A DNA stretch of 64,000 nucleotides from Chromatiales bacterium. Lineage in GTDB: Bacteria > Pseudomonadota > Gammaproteobacteria > Chromatiales > Chromatiaceae. The notes beneath the pieces are model-generated. The model had not been told where the DNA came from. It made no database searches and was given only the letters and a program-made list of their open reading frames with translations. Within the stretch, counting starts at the first letter, position 1; each line of letters opens with the position of its first letter. The translations under genes were made by a program, and so were the position numbers. The stretch spans positions 62,001 to 126,000 of the forward strand of contig JANQRK010000088.1 in the NCBI GenBank assembly GCA_028284585.1, read 5' to 3'. This document shows, one piece after another, positions 28,939 to 38,334 of this stretch.

Positions 28939-29922
28939 TCAGTCTCCTTGCGCGGTGATTGCCAGCGCCTGCTCGATGGCGGCAGTTAGGCTGCCAGGGT
29001 CGGCATCCCCGCTGCCAGCCAGATCCAGCGCGGTGCCGTGATCAACCGAGGTGCGGACCAGCGAAAGCCCGAGCGTTATATTGACCGCCTCGCCGAAGCC
29101 AAGATGTTTCAATATCGGTAGGCCCTGATCGTGATACATGGCGAGCACCGCGTCGCCGTGCGCTAAATTGGCCTGAGTGAACAGGGTGTCCGCGGGAAGC
29201 GGCCCGGTTAGTAGCAGGCCCTCGGCGCGCAATCGTTCTATCACTGGGCCGATCACCTCGACTTCCTCGTGTCCCAGATAGCCGTTTTCGCCGGCGTGCG
29301 GATTCAAACCAGAGACCAAGATACGTGGCCTCTCGACACCGAACCGCACTCGGAGATCGTGTTCCAGGATTCGCAGCACCTGCTCCAACAGCCCCGGTGT
29401 GATGCTATCGGCCACAGCCCGAAGTGGGAGGTGCGTTGTGGCAAGGGCGACGCGTAGGCCCGGGCAACTCAGCAGCATTACCGGGTGGCCGGCGCTGCGC
29501 TCGGCGAGGAACTCGGTATGGCCGGTGAACGGGATGCCGGCGTCGTTGATCACGCCCTTGTGCACAGGGCCGGTGACCAGGGCTGCAAATCGGCCACTAA
29601 GGCAACCGTCGATCGCGGTGTCTAGGGCCTCCAGCACATAGGTTGCGTTGCGCGTATCGAGCTGGCCGGGCCGACAAGCCGCCCGCAGCTCGATGGGCGC
29701 CACATACAGGGTTTCGGCCATTGCTGCTTTGGTCGGTGGATCGGACAGGACAAGCTGTATCTGCAAGGGTAGACCGAGCAGGGCCGCGCGCGCCTCGAGT
29801 AGGCCGGGGTCGGCGACAGCGACCAAGGGTACAGGCCAGTGTCGCTGGGCCACTTGGACACACAGATCAGGGCCGATGCCGGCCGGTTCTCCGGGGGTGA
29901 TGGCGAGTACCGGCGATGGCAA
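28939..29922 (-). CDS. pdxA: 4-hydroxythreonine-4-phosphate dehydrogenase
   Basis: This 327-residue enzyme of pyridoxal phosphate synthesis oxidises 4-phosphohydroxy-threonine. Motifs: [13 protein letters not shown] at the N-terminus, [24 protein letters not shown] with a metal His, [15 protein letters not shown] and [16 protein letters not shown] with the other metal ligands. It begins at TTG 29922, 1 bp after the surA stop, in the usual lptD-surA-pdxA order. RsmA (ksgA) and apaGH normally follow; here the Gfo/Idh gene lies between pdxA and apaG and rsmA is not seen. Confidence 0.95.
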   Translation of the reverse strand: MPSPVLAITPGEPAGIGPDLCVQVAQRHWPVPLVAVADPGLLEARAALLGLPLQIQLVLSDPPTKAAMAETLYVAPIELRAACRPGQLDTRNATYVLEALDTAIDGCLSGRFAALVTGPVHKGVINDAGIPFTGHTEFLAERSAGHPVMLLSCPGLRVALATTHLPLRAVADSITPGLLEQVLRILEHDLRVRFGVERPRILVSGLNPHAGENGYLGHEEVEVIGPVIERLRAEGLLLTGPLPADTLFTQANLAHGDAVLAMYHDQGLPILKHLGFGEAVNITLGLSLVRTSVDHGTALDLAGSGDADPGSLTAAIEQALAITAQGD

Positions 29923-29923
29923 C

Positions 29924-31240
29924 TCAGCTACTCATATCGTCGAGTCGCAGCTCGATGTATGCCTCGTCGCGTAGCTTGCGAAGGTAGGCTTCGAGCGCCT
30001 CCTCGGCCTTCTCGTCGCGCACCGCGCGGCGGGCTTGGTCGCGCCGCACCTCGTCGGAGGCATCATGCTCGCGGCGCTCTAGCACTTGGACGATGTGCCA
30101 ACCGAACTCGGTCTTGAAGGGTTCGCTGATCTCGCCGAGTTCGAGCCCATCCATCTGCTCTTCGAAGGCCGGAACCAGATTGCCCGGTGTCGACCAGCCC
30201 AGGTCACCGCCCTTGATCGCCGAGGCCTTATCGTCGGAGTTGGAGCGCGCCAGGGTATCGAAATCGTCACCATGCACGATTCGTTCGCGTAGCTGTGTCA
30301 AACGCTGTCGTGCATCGTCGTCCGAGGTCACCTCATCGGTTCTGATCAGGATGTGCTGGGCACGGGTCTGGCGTATGAAGTTGCCGCCACCGTAGCGGAC
30401 ATCCTCGAGTTGAATAATGTGGAACCCTCGCCCTGCCGCGATGGGTCCGCGTGTTTCTCCTTTGTTCATCTTGGCGACGTGAGGTTGCAGCAGCGGCGGT
30501 ACCTGGTTGGCTTCGATCCAGCCCAGGTCACCGCCCTGCAGGGCGTTGCGGCTGTTCGAGACTTGCTGCGCCAGGCCTCGAAAATCGGCTCCGCCGCGTA
30601 GTTTCTCGACTACCTGGTCGGCTTGGCTACGGGCCGCCTCCAGTTGTTCCGACGTCGCCCCGTCTGGGGGTTCGATCAGGATATAAAGCAGATGAACCGC
30701 GACCCGACCATCGGCGCCGATGCTGCGTTCGAGATAGTTGTCTATTTCGGATTTGGTGACCTGGACACGGCTCGTGACCTCGCGGTTATGCAGGCGACGG
30801 ATCACGATTTCATCACGAATCGAGCGCCGGAAGGCCTCAAAGTCGAGCCCCTCGGCCGCGAGTGTTGTGCCCAACTCCTCGACTGACATCTGATTGTTCG
30901 CCGCGATTGACGAGATTGCGCGGGCCACAGTCTGTTCGTCGGTCTCGATCCCGAGGCGGCTGGCCTCAGCCAACTGCAGCTTATTCATCACCAGGGTGTC
31001 GAAGGCCTGCTTCTGGATCGCCGCGGTACTGGGCATCGGCGAGACGCCGGCCTGGCGCAGGCGTTGTGCTAGTTTAGTGGCCTCGGTACGCAGCTCACTG
31101 AGCATGACCACATCATCGCCGGCTACTGCGATGATCCGATCGATCAGGATGTGTCCTTCGTCGACCACAGCACTCGCGGTAGCCGTGGCGCACAGCAATA
31201 GTAGGGACGCAAGGCGTTGCAGACAGGGCAATCTTTTCAT
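29924..31240 (-). CDS. surA: Periplasmic chaperone/peptidyl-prolyl isomerase SurA
   Basis: The ATG at 31240 gives 438 residues with a signal peptide ([22 protein letters not shown]). The mature protein has the SurA N-domain ([38 protein letters not shown]), then two parvulin domains: one around [14 protein letters not shown] to [13 protein letters not shown], and one around [10 protein letters not shown] to [13 protein letters not shown]. It escorts unfolded beta-barrel proteins, including LptD, to the BAM complex. It starts 1 bp after the lptD stop. Confidence 0.96.
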   Translation of the reverse strand: MKRLPCLQRLASLLLLCATATASAVVDEGHILIDRIIAVAGDDVVMLSELRTEATKLAQRLRQAGVSPMPSTAAIQKQAFDTLVMNKLQLAEASRLGIETDEQTVARAISSIAANNQMSVEELGTTLAAEGLDFEAFRRSIRDEIVIRRLHNREVTSRVQVTKSEIDNYLERSIGADGRVAVHLLYILIEPPDGATSEQLEAARSQADQVVEKLRGGADFRGLAQQVSNSRNALQGGDLGWIEANQVPPLLQPHVAKMNKGETRGPIAAGRGFHIIQLEDVRYGGGNFIRQTRAQHILIRTDEVTSDDDARQRLTQLRERIVHGDDFDTLARSNSDDKASAIKGGDLGWSTPGNLVPAFEEQMDGLELGEISEPFKTEFGWHIVQVLERREHDASDEVRRDQARRAVRDEKAEEALEAYLRKLRDEAYIELRLDDMSS

Positions 31241-31241
31241 G

Positions 31242-33962
31242 TCACTCCGCTTGATAGCCATAGATACCGCGTTCCAAAACCTCGTCAATATTGTCTCCCA
31301 GACTGCCCAGACCGTTCAGCTCGAGTTGGAGAAAGAATCCGAGGTTGGTGTCATCGTCCGAGCTGTCAGTGTACTGGCGCACCAGACCACGGAAACGCCA
31401 GCAACAACGGCCGTATTCAATGCCGAACAAGGCCTCGAGCAGCCGGTCCTCCTGTAGCGAATAGTTGTGTCGACCAATCAGGCTGAAGTTGGCGTTGATC
31501 GGCCATAGCAATCCGAGGTCGGTTTGCTCGGCCACCTGGTCGCGCAGGCGATAGGCAGCGTTGAAGGTTAGCCGGTTGCGATTTCTGTAGTTAAGTTGCG
31601 CCAAGGCCTGGTCGGTATTGCCGTTACGTCCTTCATGTGGATCCCACTGCACGCCTGCGCGGGCGCGCCAGCCTGCGCCGAGTTCCGCCGCCAGCTCCGC
31701 AACCACCGCCGAACTGCTGTCATCGGCGAGGACTTCACCTGGCAGGCTCACCTCGCGGTCCTTGAAGTAATAGGTTTGACCGAGGCTCGCGCGCAGCAGT
31801 TCCGCGCCGTTTTGCTCGGCGAACAGGCGGCTGGTCAGTGCGGCTGTGAGCTGGTTTGCATCAGCAAAGCGATCGGGCCCGTTGAAACGGTTTTCCCGAA
31901 ACAGGTTGTCGAAGTTGAAATCGAAAAACCCGGTGTCGAAAATCGGCTGGTCGTCCTGATCGGTTTCCGGCACATAGAGGTAGAACAGCCGCGGCTCCAG
32001 CGTATGGGTGACCTCATGGCCGAAATAGTTTGTGTCACGGTCGAAGTACAGGCCGCTGTCCAGACTGAACAGCCCGATCAGAGAGTCCGGTGCGTCGTCT
32101 AGGCCGACTTGCTGATCAGTTAGACGGTAACTTGCGTAGTGCGCGCCTACCCTAGGTTCGATAAACCCCCAACTGTTGCGCAGCGGCAGGCCGATCTTGG
32201 GGAATAGGGTCAAGCGATGGCCGCGCACCGAGTCGCGACGATAGAAGTTGACATACTCAGCATCCAGGTAGTAACTGGTCCCAGCGATGCCGTCTGGGTC
32301 CTCTAGATCGACCAACAGCTGCGGGAGGCGACTATACGGACGTGCTCCGGCCGGTATGTCGCGGTCGATGGTTTGGTAGTACTGGACCCGTCCCAGGAGG
32401 CCCCAGGTATCTGCCGCATAACGCAGTTCGCCCGCGCGTTCCAAATGCGTGGCACTGGTCGCTGCGAGGCTGTCGCCGAGATCCTCGAAATAGTCTTCGT
32501 CGGAGGCATAGTTGAAGCGCACGACACCGGTTGTGCGCGGGTTGAAGCGAGTAGTGGTGCGCACCGCCAAACTGCCACGGTCGCCGTCGAACTCTTGATC
32601 ACTGGGTAGGTATTCGCCATTCAGGGTGCCGAAGGTGGATGCGGTAAGGAATCGGAATTCGCCACCGAGCATCAGCCCACGCTTGGTCATCAGGCGAGGT
32701 GTCAGGGTCAGGTCATAGTTTTCGGCCAAGTTGAAATAGTAGGGCACGCGAAGATCGAAGCCGGTATTCGAGCTTTGTCCGACCGTTGGCAATAGCACTC
32801 CGGATCGGCGTCGATCGTCGATTGGAAAGGTGAAGGTGGGTGCGTACAACATCGGAACGCCCATGAACCGTAAAGTCGCATGCTGGGCGGATCCGAATCC
32901 CTCGACTTGGTCCAGTTTGAGCGTCTTGGCCTTGAGCAGCCAGGCATCATCGCCCGGAGCGCATGTCGTGTAGCTGATGTCGGCGTAGCGGCTTTGGCCG
33001 TCGCCGAGGAACTCGGCCTGCTCGGCCTGGCCGCGCGCCCGAGCACCTGGCACCCGATATCTGACCTGTTCGATCGTTCCTTGCTGTGCCTCGAGTTGGT
33101 AACTCGCCGCACTGCCCGCAACCCGCAGGTCTGGGCGACTGATGAGGATGTCGCCATCCGCTTGGATCTGGCCCTTGCTGCGGTTCAACACGAGCTGGTC
33201 GGCCTGCACTTGCAGATCGCCTTGCACCAGCCTGACATTTCCGCTGAAGGTTACTTCTTCCGGGCCGAGATCAGCAATCACCGCGTCAGCGTCCACGTCG
33301 ATCGGTAGGTCCGTGTCGTGTTCTTGGTCGAGTTTGAAAGCGGTCGGCGCCGCGCGCGGCCTGGTCGGGCAGTCGTCCCAGTTGATGCCGGTGTCGATGT
33401 CGAGTGCGTGGCTCAAGGCAGCCGACGTGGCGGCAGGTCGTTGCGGCTCGGGCCCAGGCGCGGCTTGAGACGGTGTCTGTTGGATTGATCGCGACCTTGG
33501 CTTGTGCGCCCGGTCGTCGTTGGCCGTTGCGGCGGATTCTTTCGGGGAACCTGGCTCCGGGGGGCGCTGGGCTGGGTCATCGGCGGGAGCGGCTACGCGG
33601 GGCGCTACCGCATCCTCGTTACCGGCCGCAGGATCGATCTTAGGCGCTGATACCGGGTCGCTGGAGACATCCTGACTAGCAGGCGGCGTGGCCTTTCTGC
33701 CGATCGCTGCCGGCGCTGTCTGTTCGTCGCCTTCCCTGGTTGTGGCGGGGTCTTCGGCTTCGGAGGCGGTGCCCGCACTCGATCGCTGGTCACAGGACCA
33801 GCTGCGCCCATCTGCGGTAGCGCGGCAGTCCCAGCTTGGTGCGCTCCAGACGATTGGACTGAAAGCGATCCAAAGCAAGAGTGCGCCAGCCAGCGATAGA
33901 TGAAAGGTGCGTGGCCAGCAGCTTGAGAGAATCGGATGGATCGTCCGTTGGGTCGGTGGCAC
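31242..33962 (-). CDS. lptD: LPS-assembly protein LptD
   Basis: This large outer-membrane barrel inserts LPS into the outer leaflet together with LptE. I chose GTG 33962 (906 residues), which places a plausible signal peptide (LSLAGALLLWIAFSPIVWSA) near the N-terminus; an ATG at 34082 would give 946. The OstA-like domain lies near residues 200-320 (PIDVDADAVIADLGPEEV). LptD disulfide cysteines appear as WDC and WSC near the start and the CC pair in YGRCCWRFRG near the end. A linker of about 120 residues, rich in Pro, Ala and Glu, separates signal and OstA domain, making the protein longer than E. coli LptD. Confidence 0.93.
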   Translation of the reverse strand: MPPTQRTIHPILSSCWPRTFHLSLAGALLLWIAFSPIVWSAPSWDCRATADGRSWSCDQRSSAGTASEAEDPATTREGDEQTAPAAIGRKATPPASQDVSSDPVSAPKIDPAAGNEDAVAPRVAAPADDPAQRPPEPGSPKESAATANDDRAHKPRSRSIQQTPSQAAPGPEPQRPAATSAALSHALDIDTGINWDDCPTRPRAAPTAFKLDQEHDTDLPIDVDADAVIADLGPEEVTFSGNVRLVQGDLQVQADQLVLNRSKGQIQADGDILISRPDLRVAGSAASYQLEAQQGTIEQVRYRVPGARARGQAEQAEFLGDGQSRYADISYTTCAPGDDAWLLKAKTLKLDQVEGFGSAQHATLRFMGVPMLYAPTFTFPIDDRRRSGVLLPTVGQSSNTGFDLRVPYYFNLAENYDLTLTPRLMTKRGLMLGGEFRFLTASTFGTLNGEYLPSDQEFDGDRGSLAVRTTTRFNPRTTGVVRFNYASDEDYFEDLGDSLAATSATHLERAGELRYAADTWGLLGRVQYYQTIDRDIPAGARPYSRLPQLLVDLEDPDGIAGTSYYLDAEYVNFYRRDSVRGHRLTLFPKIGLPLRNSWGFIEPRVGAHYASYRLTDQQVGLDDAPDSLIGLFSLDSGLYFDRDTNYFGHEVTHTLEPRLFYLYVPETDQDDQPIFDTGFFDFNFDNLFRENRFNGPDRFADANQLTAALTSRLFAEQNGAELLRASLGQTYYFKDREVSLPGEVLADDSSSAVVAELAAELGAGWRARAGVQWDPHEGRNGNTDQALAQLNYRNRNRLTFNAAYRLRDQVAEQTDLGLLWPINANFSLIGRHNYSLQEDRLLEALFGIEYGRCCWRFRGLVRQYTDSSDDDTNLGFFLQLELNGLGSLGDNIDEVLERGIYGYQAE

Positions 33963-34151
33963 TTGGGTTTTTTCTGTGCGATTGTCGATCGGGCCGCCAC
34001 CGTGACGCCAGCCCAGATAATCCAGTCGCGCGCCAGCCGGCTGATATCGGAAACGGTGCTCAGCGGGTCGACAAAATCTCATAGAATGCGGTTTTCTTCA
34101 ATTCCTAACCGGCTACCCGCGGAACCGTCGGGTCGCCTATCGAGGGTAGTC

Positions 34152-35132
34152 ATGCCGGACCGTATGCAGCAGCTCGAGCGCTGGCTCGACTCGTGTTGCC
34201 TGCCACCCTATCGGCTCGAGCCGGCCTCCTCCGATGCGAGCTTCAGACGCTATTTTCGGGTTGTTATGGCCGATGGCACGACGCAGATCGCGATGGACGC
34301 CCCGCCCGACAAGGAAGATTGCCGACCATTCGTTACAGTTGCCGCGCGCATGGCCGCCGCGGGTCTGCACGTACCAGAGATCCATGCGCAAAATATCGAG
34401 GAAGGTTTCCTACTTCTCGAGGATCTCGGCTCGGAGGCCTATTTGGCGGCCTTGGACGAGGACTCGGTAGATGCCTTGTACGGCGATGCGCTGGACCAGC
34501 TGCTGTGTCTGCAACGCGACGCCTCGATCGAAGGACTGCCGAGTTACAACCGAGCGTTGTTGTTGCGGGAAATGCGGCTGTTCCCCGATTGGCTGGTGGA
34601 TAGCCACTTAGGCCTTGCGTTGGGCGAGCGCGAGCAGCAAGTGCTGAGTAGTGCCTTCGAGGCATTGATCGCCAATGCGCTGGCGCAGCCGGTTGTATTC
34701 GTGCATCGCGATTTTCACTCACGGAATCTGATGGTGGTGCCCCAGCGCAATCCAGGCGTCATCGATTTCCAGGATGCGGTGGCCGGACCCGTTACCTACG
34801 ATCTAGTCTCTCTGCTGCGCGATTGCTATGTGCGATGGCCGATGGCACGGGTCGATGCTTGGGTCGCCCGTTACTATCGACGGGCCGCATCTGCCGGCCT
34901 GGTTGGTGACGCCGAACCCCAGGCTTTCCTTGCCTGGTTCGATTTGATGGGCGTGCAGCGTCACCTGAAGGCGGCGGGGATATTCGCCAGGTTATGCCAT
35001 CGCGATGGCAAGCGAGGATATCTCGCCGACGTGCCGCGCACGCTCCGGTATGTGGTTGAGGTGGGGCAGCGCCGGGACCAGATGGCTCCATTGGCCGAAC
35101 TGATCGCGACTCGGGTGCTGCCGGCCCTGTAA
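34152..35132 (+). CDS. amgK: Aminoglycoside-phosphotransferase-fold kinase, AmgK-like
   Basis: The ATG at 34152 gives 326 residues (MPDRMQQLERWLDSC). Kinase motifs are VVFVHRDFHSRNLMV (catalytic loop) and PGVIDFQDAVAGPVTYDLVSLL (metal binding). AmgK phosphorylates cell-wall sugars N-acetylmuramate and N-acetylglucosamine for recycling and is normally encoded divergent from lptD with murU directly after it. The position fits, but here no murU follows; the next gene is an unrelated cassette. The activity is therefore probable but not certain. Confidence 0.85.
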   Translation: MPDRMQQLERWLDSCCLPPYRLEPASSDASFRRYFRVVMADGTTQIAMDAPPDKEDCRPFVTVAARMAAAGLHVPEIHAQNIEEGFLLLEDLGSEAYLAALDEDSVDALYGDALDQLLCLQRDASIEGLPSYNRALLLREMRLFPDWLVDSHLGLALGEREQQVLSSAFEALIANALAQPVVFVHRDFHSRNLMVVPQRNPGVIDFQDAVAGPVTYDLVSLLRDCYVRWPMARVDAWVARYYRRAASAGLVGDAEPQAFLAWFDLMGVQRHLKAAGIFARLCHRDGKRGYLADVPRTLRYVVEVGQRRDQMAPLAELIATRVLPAL

Positions 35133-35319
35133 ATCGCGCATCTTGTGCCACAGGCCCTTTGTCCTGCGCTACTGTGCAGGTAGACTGCGGCAGCTTCGGG
35201 AGATCGTGTTTGATCTCTCGACACCCTGCCTTCGCCAGTTGTCAGAAAAATTGACGATCGGCGAGACGCGGCATGGAAGAAGCGACGTCGCTGCTTTTGT
35301 AAACAAGGAGATAGCAGCC

Positions 35320-35335
35320 TGGCATAAATTTTGTA
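35320..35335 (+). promoter_or_regulatory. Sigma-54-like promoter of the HprK-related cassette
   Basis: TGGCAT-AAATT-TTGTA fits the -24/-12 pattern TGGCAC-N5-TTGCW, with the GG pair intact but GT in place of the usual GC at -12. It lies 43 bp upstream of the first ATG of the cassette. Sigma-54 control is known for many exosortase/PEP-CTERM-type loci; that parallel is suggestive only. The gap 35133-35377 shows nothing else I can support. Confidence 0.42.
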
Positions 35336-35377
35336 TGCTTATATTGAATCGCGCGAATCGTTAGGAGAGCACAGGCA

Positions 35378-35992
35378 ATGGCAGCTCATGATGACCAAAT
35401 TTCCAAGAATCGGCGGAGGCTGTTCAAAGCTCTATCTGCCGCCCCAGTAGTCATGACTCTGCGTCCCGGGTCTGCACTGGCCCAGGGTAGCGCCTTCCAG
35501 TGCCTCGAGAACGATCCCCCAGCCACCCAGTTCATCTCCAGCACAGAGGAGATGCTCTGTGATGTCACGGACAACTGCTCTGCGTATGCCGACTTGTTCT
35601 TTTGGGAAATTCCAGACGTGCCTCCACAGGCCGCATGTGCGCTCCAAGGCGGCGAGACGCTGGTGCAAACCGACCCAGACACCTATGTCACATTCCCCGA
35701 TGGCGTCGAAGTCGACGTGAACGTGGTCGCATCGCAGGGCCAACCCGGCTTGTGGGATATTTTCCCGGAGTCCTCGAGCGCGATTCCGTGCTACGAGGGC
35801 GTGTCACAGCAGAGAGGCAATTTCCGCGTAGTAGCGCCGTTGACATTGGATCAGCAGGGATACGATCTGACCTCAGTCCAACCCGATTTCATCCAGCCGC
35901 AGAATCCGGATGCCGTGGGCATTACCCAAACCTGCCTGATGTCGGTCGATCCGGATGCGACCATCGCTCCCAACAGGTTCGTGAAGGGGTGA
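35378..35992 (+). CDS. Secreted protein of unknown function, first gene of HprK-related cassette
   Basis: A 204-residue protein with a clear ribosome site (TAGGAGAG) before ATG 35378. The N-terminus KNRRRLFKALSAAPVVMTL then RPGSALAQG reads as an export signal with three consecutive arginines, which may be Tat-like though the twin-arginine consensus is incomplete. The mature part has several cysteines (FQCLEND, MLCDVTDNCSA, AACALQGG, IPCYEG, QTCLMSV) suggesting disulfides, and is acidic. It ends NRFVKG. It overlaps the PqqD-like gene by GTGA. I recognise no enzyme motif; it may be the client or partner of the modification enzymes that follow. Confidence 0.75.
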   Translation: MAAHDDQISKNRRRLFKALSAAPVVMTLRPGSALAQGSAFQCLENDPPATQFISSTEEMLCDVTDNCSAYADLFFWEIPDVPPQAACALQGGETLVQTDPDTYVTFPDGVEVDVNVVASQGQPGLWDIFPESSSAIPCYEGVSQQRGNFRVVAPLTLDQQGYDLTSVQPDFIQPQNPDAVGITQTCLMSVDPDATIAPNRFVKG

Positions 35993-36300
35993 GTTCAACC
36001 GGCCCGCTGGTGGCGGCCGAAATCGTTCCCAGAAGCTGGCGCCGAATAGGCCCGGCCTTGGTATGGGACGGTGAGCCTGGTGCCGGAGCAGTGTTTGACC
36101 CGCTGAGCGGTGAGACGCATTTCCTAGCCGAGTTGCCGGCCCTGTTCGCCGCGACAGTCGATGCCGATTGGGCCTCGGCACCTGAGCTGGTTGCACGATA
36201 CGCCGGTCAAGTCGATTTGGACGATGTTGCGAAGGCGCAGATTCTCACGGCGCTGACCTCGCTAGAGGCCGCAGAGATTGTAGAATCACGGACTTCTTGA
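35989..36300 (+). CDS. PqqD-like peptide chaperone of the HPr-rel-A system
   Basis: A 103-residue PqqD-fold protein starting at GTG 35989, which overlaps the previous stop (GTGA). Typical features are the strand pair PALVWDGEPGAGAVFDPLSGETHFL and a helical C-terminal half with ELVARYAGQVDLDD and ILTALTSLEAAEIVE. PqqD-like domains (RiPP recognition elements) bind leader peptides and present them to modifying enzymes. It is followed 38 bp later by an HprK-related kinase, the arrangement known as the HPr-rel-A system. Its peptide partner is not identified. Confidence 0.82.
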   Translation: MSSTGPLVAAEIVPRSWRRIGPALVWDGEPGAGAVFDPLSGETHFLAELPALFAATVDADWASAPELVARYAGQVDLDDVAKAQILTALTSLEAAEIVESRTS

Positions 36301-36338
36301 TCCCGATAAGGCGGGTCTCTTAGGGACCCCCAACGCCT

Positions 36339-37232
36339 TTGGCTGAGCAACGTCTGATTCTTGATACAGGACCCTTTCGGGTCGGGGTGCGGTCGTCCGA
36401 CGCCGCCCTGTCCGAGACCCTGAATTACTTCTACCGAGATAGCCTGTGCCAAGACGGGCCGCATTTCCTGGACTTTGATATCCGCCTCACAGGTGCCAGG
36501 GGAGTGCGCCGCTGGCTGCGCCCACAGGTTTACTTCGAGGTAGACGGCCGTCGTCCGTTCGAACCCCAACCCGCCGAGAACGCCTTCCCTAGCTACGAGT
36601 GGGGCCTCAATTGGTGCATCGCGACGAGCGCTCATCGTTACCTGATGTTGCATGCTGGTAGCGTCGCGTTTGGCGATTCGGCGATGTTGCTGCCCGGCGT
36701 GCCGGGGTCAGGCAAGAGTACGCTCTCCGCAGCCCTCAGTCTGCGTGGTGCGCGTTTGCTTTCCGATGAGTTTGGCCTGCTGCAGCCTGAGAACCTGACT
36801 TTGCGGGCGATGCCGCGCGGAATTCCATTGAAGAACACCTCGATCGAGGCGATCCTGGAGTTCCACGAGGCAGCGCAGTTAGGGCCGACTTACCCTAAGA
36901 CCCGCAAGGGCAGGGTGCGTCACTTGCGCCCAGATGCGGATAGCCTGGCGCGGCAGCAGACGCCGGCCAAGCCGCGTTGGCTGGTGTTTCCAACTTATCG
37001 GGCGAGCGGTGAGCAGATGCTGCAGCCACTCGACCAGACCGAGGCATTTCGGCAATTGGCGTTCAACTGTTTCAACTACAAGCTGATGGGCGAAGTGGCA
37101 TTTCGAGCCGTGGCCCAATTGGTTCGCGAGATGGACTGCTATCGGTTTACCTATAGTCGACTGGATGACGCGGTCGAGTGCCTGAGTACACTGGCGCGCG
37201 TCGAGCCGCCAACCGAGCGGCCGGGCCGTTGA
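36339..37232 (+). CDS. HprK-related kinase A
   Basis: A 297-residue kinase related to HPr serine kinase/phosphorylase. The P-loop GVPGSGKST is at residues 120-128 and is followed by LSDEFGLL at about 141-148, matching the HprK core. The N-terminal part (LDTGPFRVGVRSSDAAL) replaces the usual HprK domain. It starts with TTG 36339 and its stop overlaps the next start (TTGA). No HPr-like gene lies in the window, so its substrate is probably not classical HPr. HprK-like kinases in lasso-peptide clusters phosphorylate the peptide, a useful comparison. Confidence 0.85.
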   Translation: MAEQRLILDTGPFRVGVRSSDAALSETLNYFYRDSLCQDGPHFLDFDIRLTGARGVRRWLRPQVYFEVDGRRPFEPQPAENAFPSYEWGLNWCIATSAHRYLMLHAGSVAFGDSAMLLPGVPGSGKSTLSAALSLRGARLLSDEFGLLQPENLTLRAMPRGIPLKNTSIEAILEFHEAAQLGPTYPKTRKGRVRHLRPDADSLARQQTPAKPRWLVFPTYRASGEQMLQPLDQTEAFRQLAFNCFNYKLMGEVAFRAVAQLVREMDCYRFTYSRLDDAVECLSTLARVEPPTERPGR

Positions 37233-38326
37233 GTCCCCTGATCCAGTTCTTACGGCAACCTGATGTAGTGCGCGACTGGGCACCAGGGGACTGGAACCGC
37301 TTTCTGCCCTTGGCTCGTGATGCCGGTTTGTTGGGTCGCTCTCTGTATCTGCTTCAGGCGCACGGGTTGTTGGCAGTGGCGCCGCCGCGATTAGTCGACC
37401 ATTTGCATGGCGCCGTCAATCAAACCCGCTATGTTCAGGGTCAGGCGCGACGCGAATTGCGCCATGTGGCGCGCTTGATGCAGCGCGAACATATACCGCT
37501 GATTGCGCTGAAAGGGGTTGCCTATTTGGCGGCCGAGCTGCCCCCCAGTGACTGGCGCAGCCTGTGCGACATCGACCTCCTGGTGCCAAAGGCGAACATC
37601 GGGCGCGCCGAGGAGGTTTTGCGTGACGGAGGTTGGGGGCCATCAGGTGAGTTCGATGCCTATGATCAATCCTATTATCGCGATTGGATGCATGAGATCC
37701 CGCCGCTGGTGCACCACAGTCGCCAAGTCGAAGTTGATCTGCACCACAATCTGGCCCCGCCGGTAAGCCGAATTCGCATCGATGCCGAGTACCTATGGGA
37801 ACACTCCGTGGCGGTTGATGATGCTTCGGAGCTGGGTGTGAGGACACTGGCGCCAGCCGATATGCTCCTGCACAACGCGGTCCATTTGTTCATGAACGAC
37901 GAGCTGCGCGGCGGTCTACGCGATCTAGTCGATTTTCGTGACTTGTTCGAGCATTTCTGCGCTGCCGATACAGACTTCCCGTATCTGCTTCACGAACGTG
38001 CGGCGCACCTTGGTTGCACTCGCGCGTTGTTCTATGCGGCCTGCAGTGCGCGCCGCCTTCTCGGCTTGCGGGCGCCTGACACGTTCTTCACTGCCCTGAA
38101 TGCAGATGCGCCTTTGGCCCCCGTCCGGCGGTCGATGGCCTGGCTTATCGATCAGGTCTTGGCGCCCAGTCGGTTGGGCCTGCGGCGCACCGCGCTTGCC
38201 CAATGGGCACTATTCGTTCGCTCGCACTGGGTGCGCATGCCGCCATTGATGTTGTTTCGTCATCTGGCGCGCAAGGCGTTTCGCTCGAACAAATCCGTGG
38301 TGCCGGTCACCGATCTGCCCGGCTAG
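37229..38326 (+). CDS. Nucleotidyltransferase family protein (PF14907-like)
   Basis: With TTG 37229, overlapping the kinase stop as TTGA, this protein has 365 residues. It has the features of the minimal nucleotidyltransferase family that accompanies HprK-related kinases: LIALKGVAYLAAELP with a conserved Lys, then RSLCDIDLLVPKANI with the D-x-D metal motif at residues 114-116, and VDLHHNLAPP. The C-terminal half is helical. It may transfer a nucleotide to a peptide or protein modified by the kinase, or may act on another small molecule; this is inference from gene order. Confidence 0.8.
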   Translation: MSPLIQFLRQPDVVRDWAPGDWNRFLPLARDAGLLGRSLYLLQAHGLLAVAPPRLVDHLHGAVNQTRYVQGQARRELRHVARLMQREHIPLIALKGVAYLAAELPPSDWRSLCDIDLLVPKANIGRAEEVLRDGGWGPSGEFDAYDQSYYRDWMHEIPPLVHHSRQVEVDLHHNLAPPVSRIRIDAEYLWEHSVAVDDASELGVRTLAPADMLLHNAVHLFMNDELRGGLRDLVDFRDLFEHFCAADTDFPYLLHERAAHLGCTRALFYAACSARRLLGLRAPDTFFTALNADAPLAPVRRSMAWLIDQVLAPSRLGLRRTALAQWALFVRSHWVRMPPLMLFRHLARKAFRSNKSVVPVTDLPG

Positions 38327-38334
38327 CCACTGGC

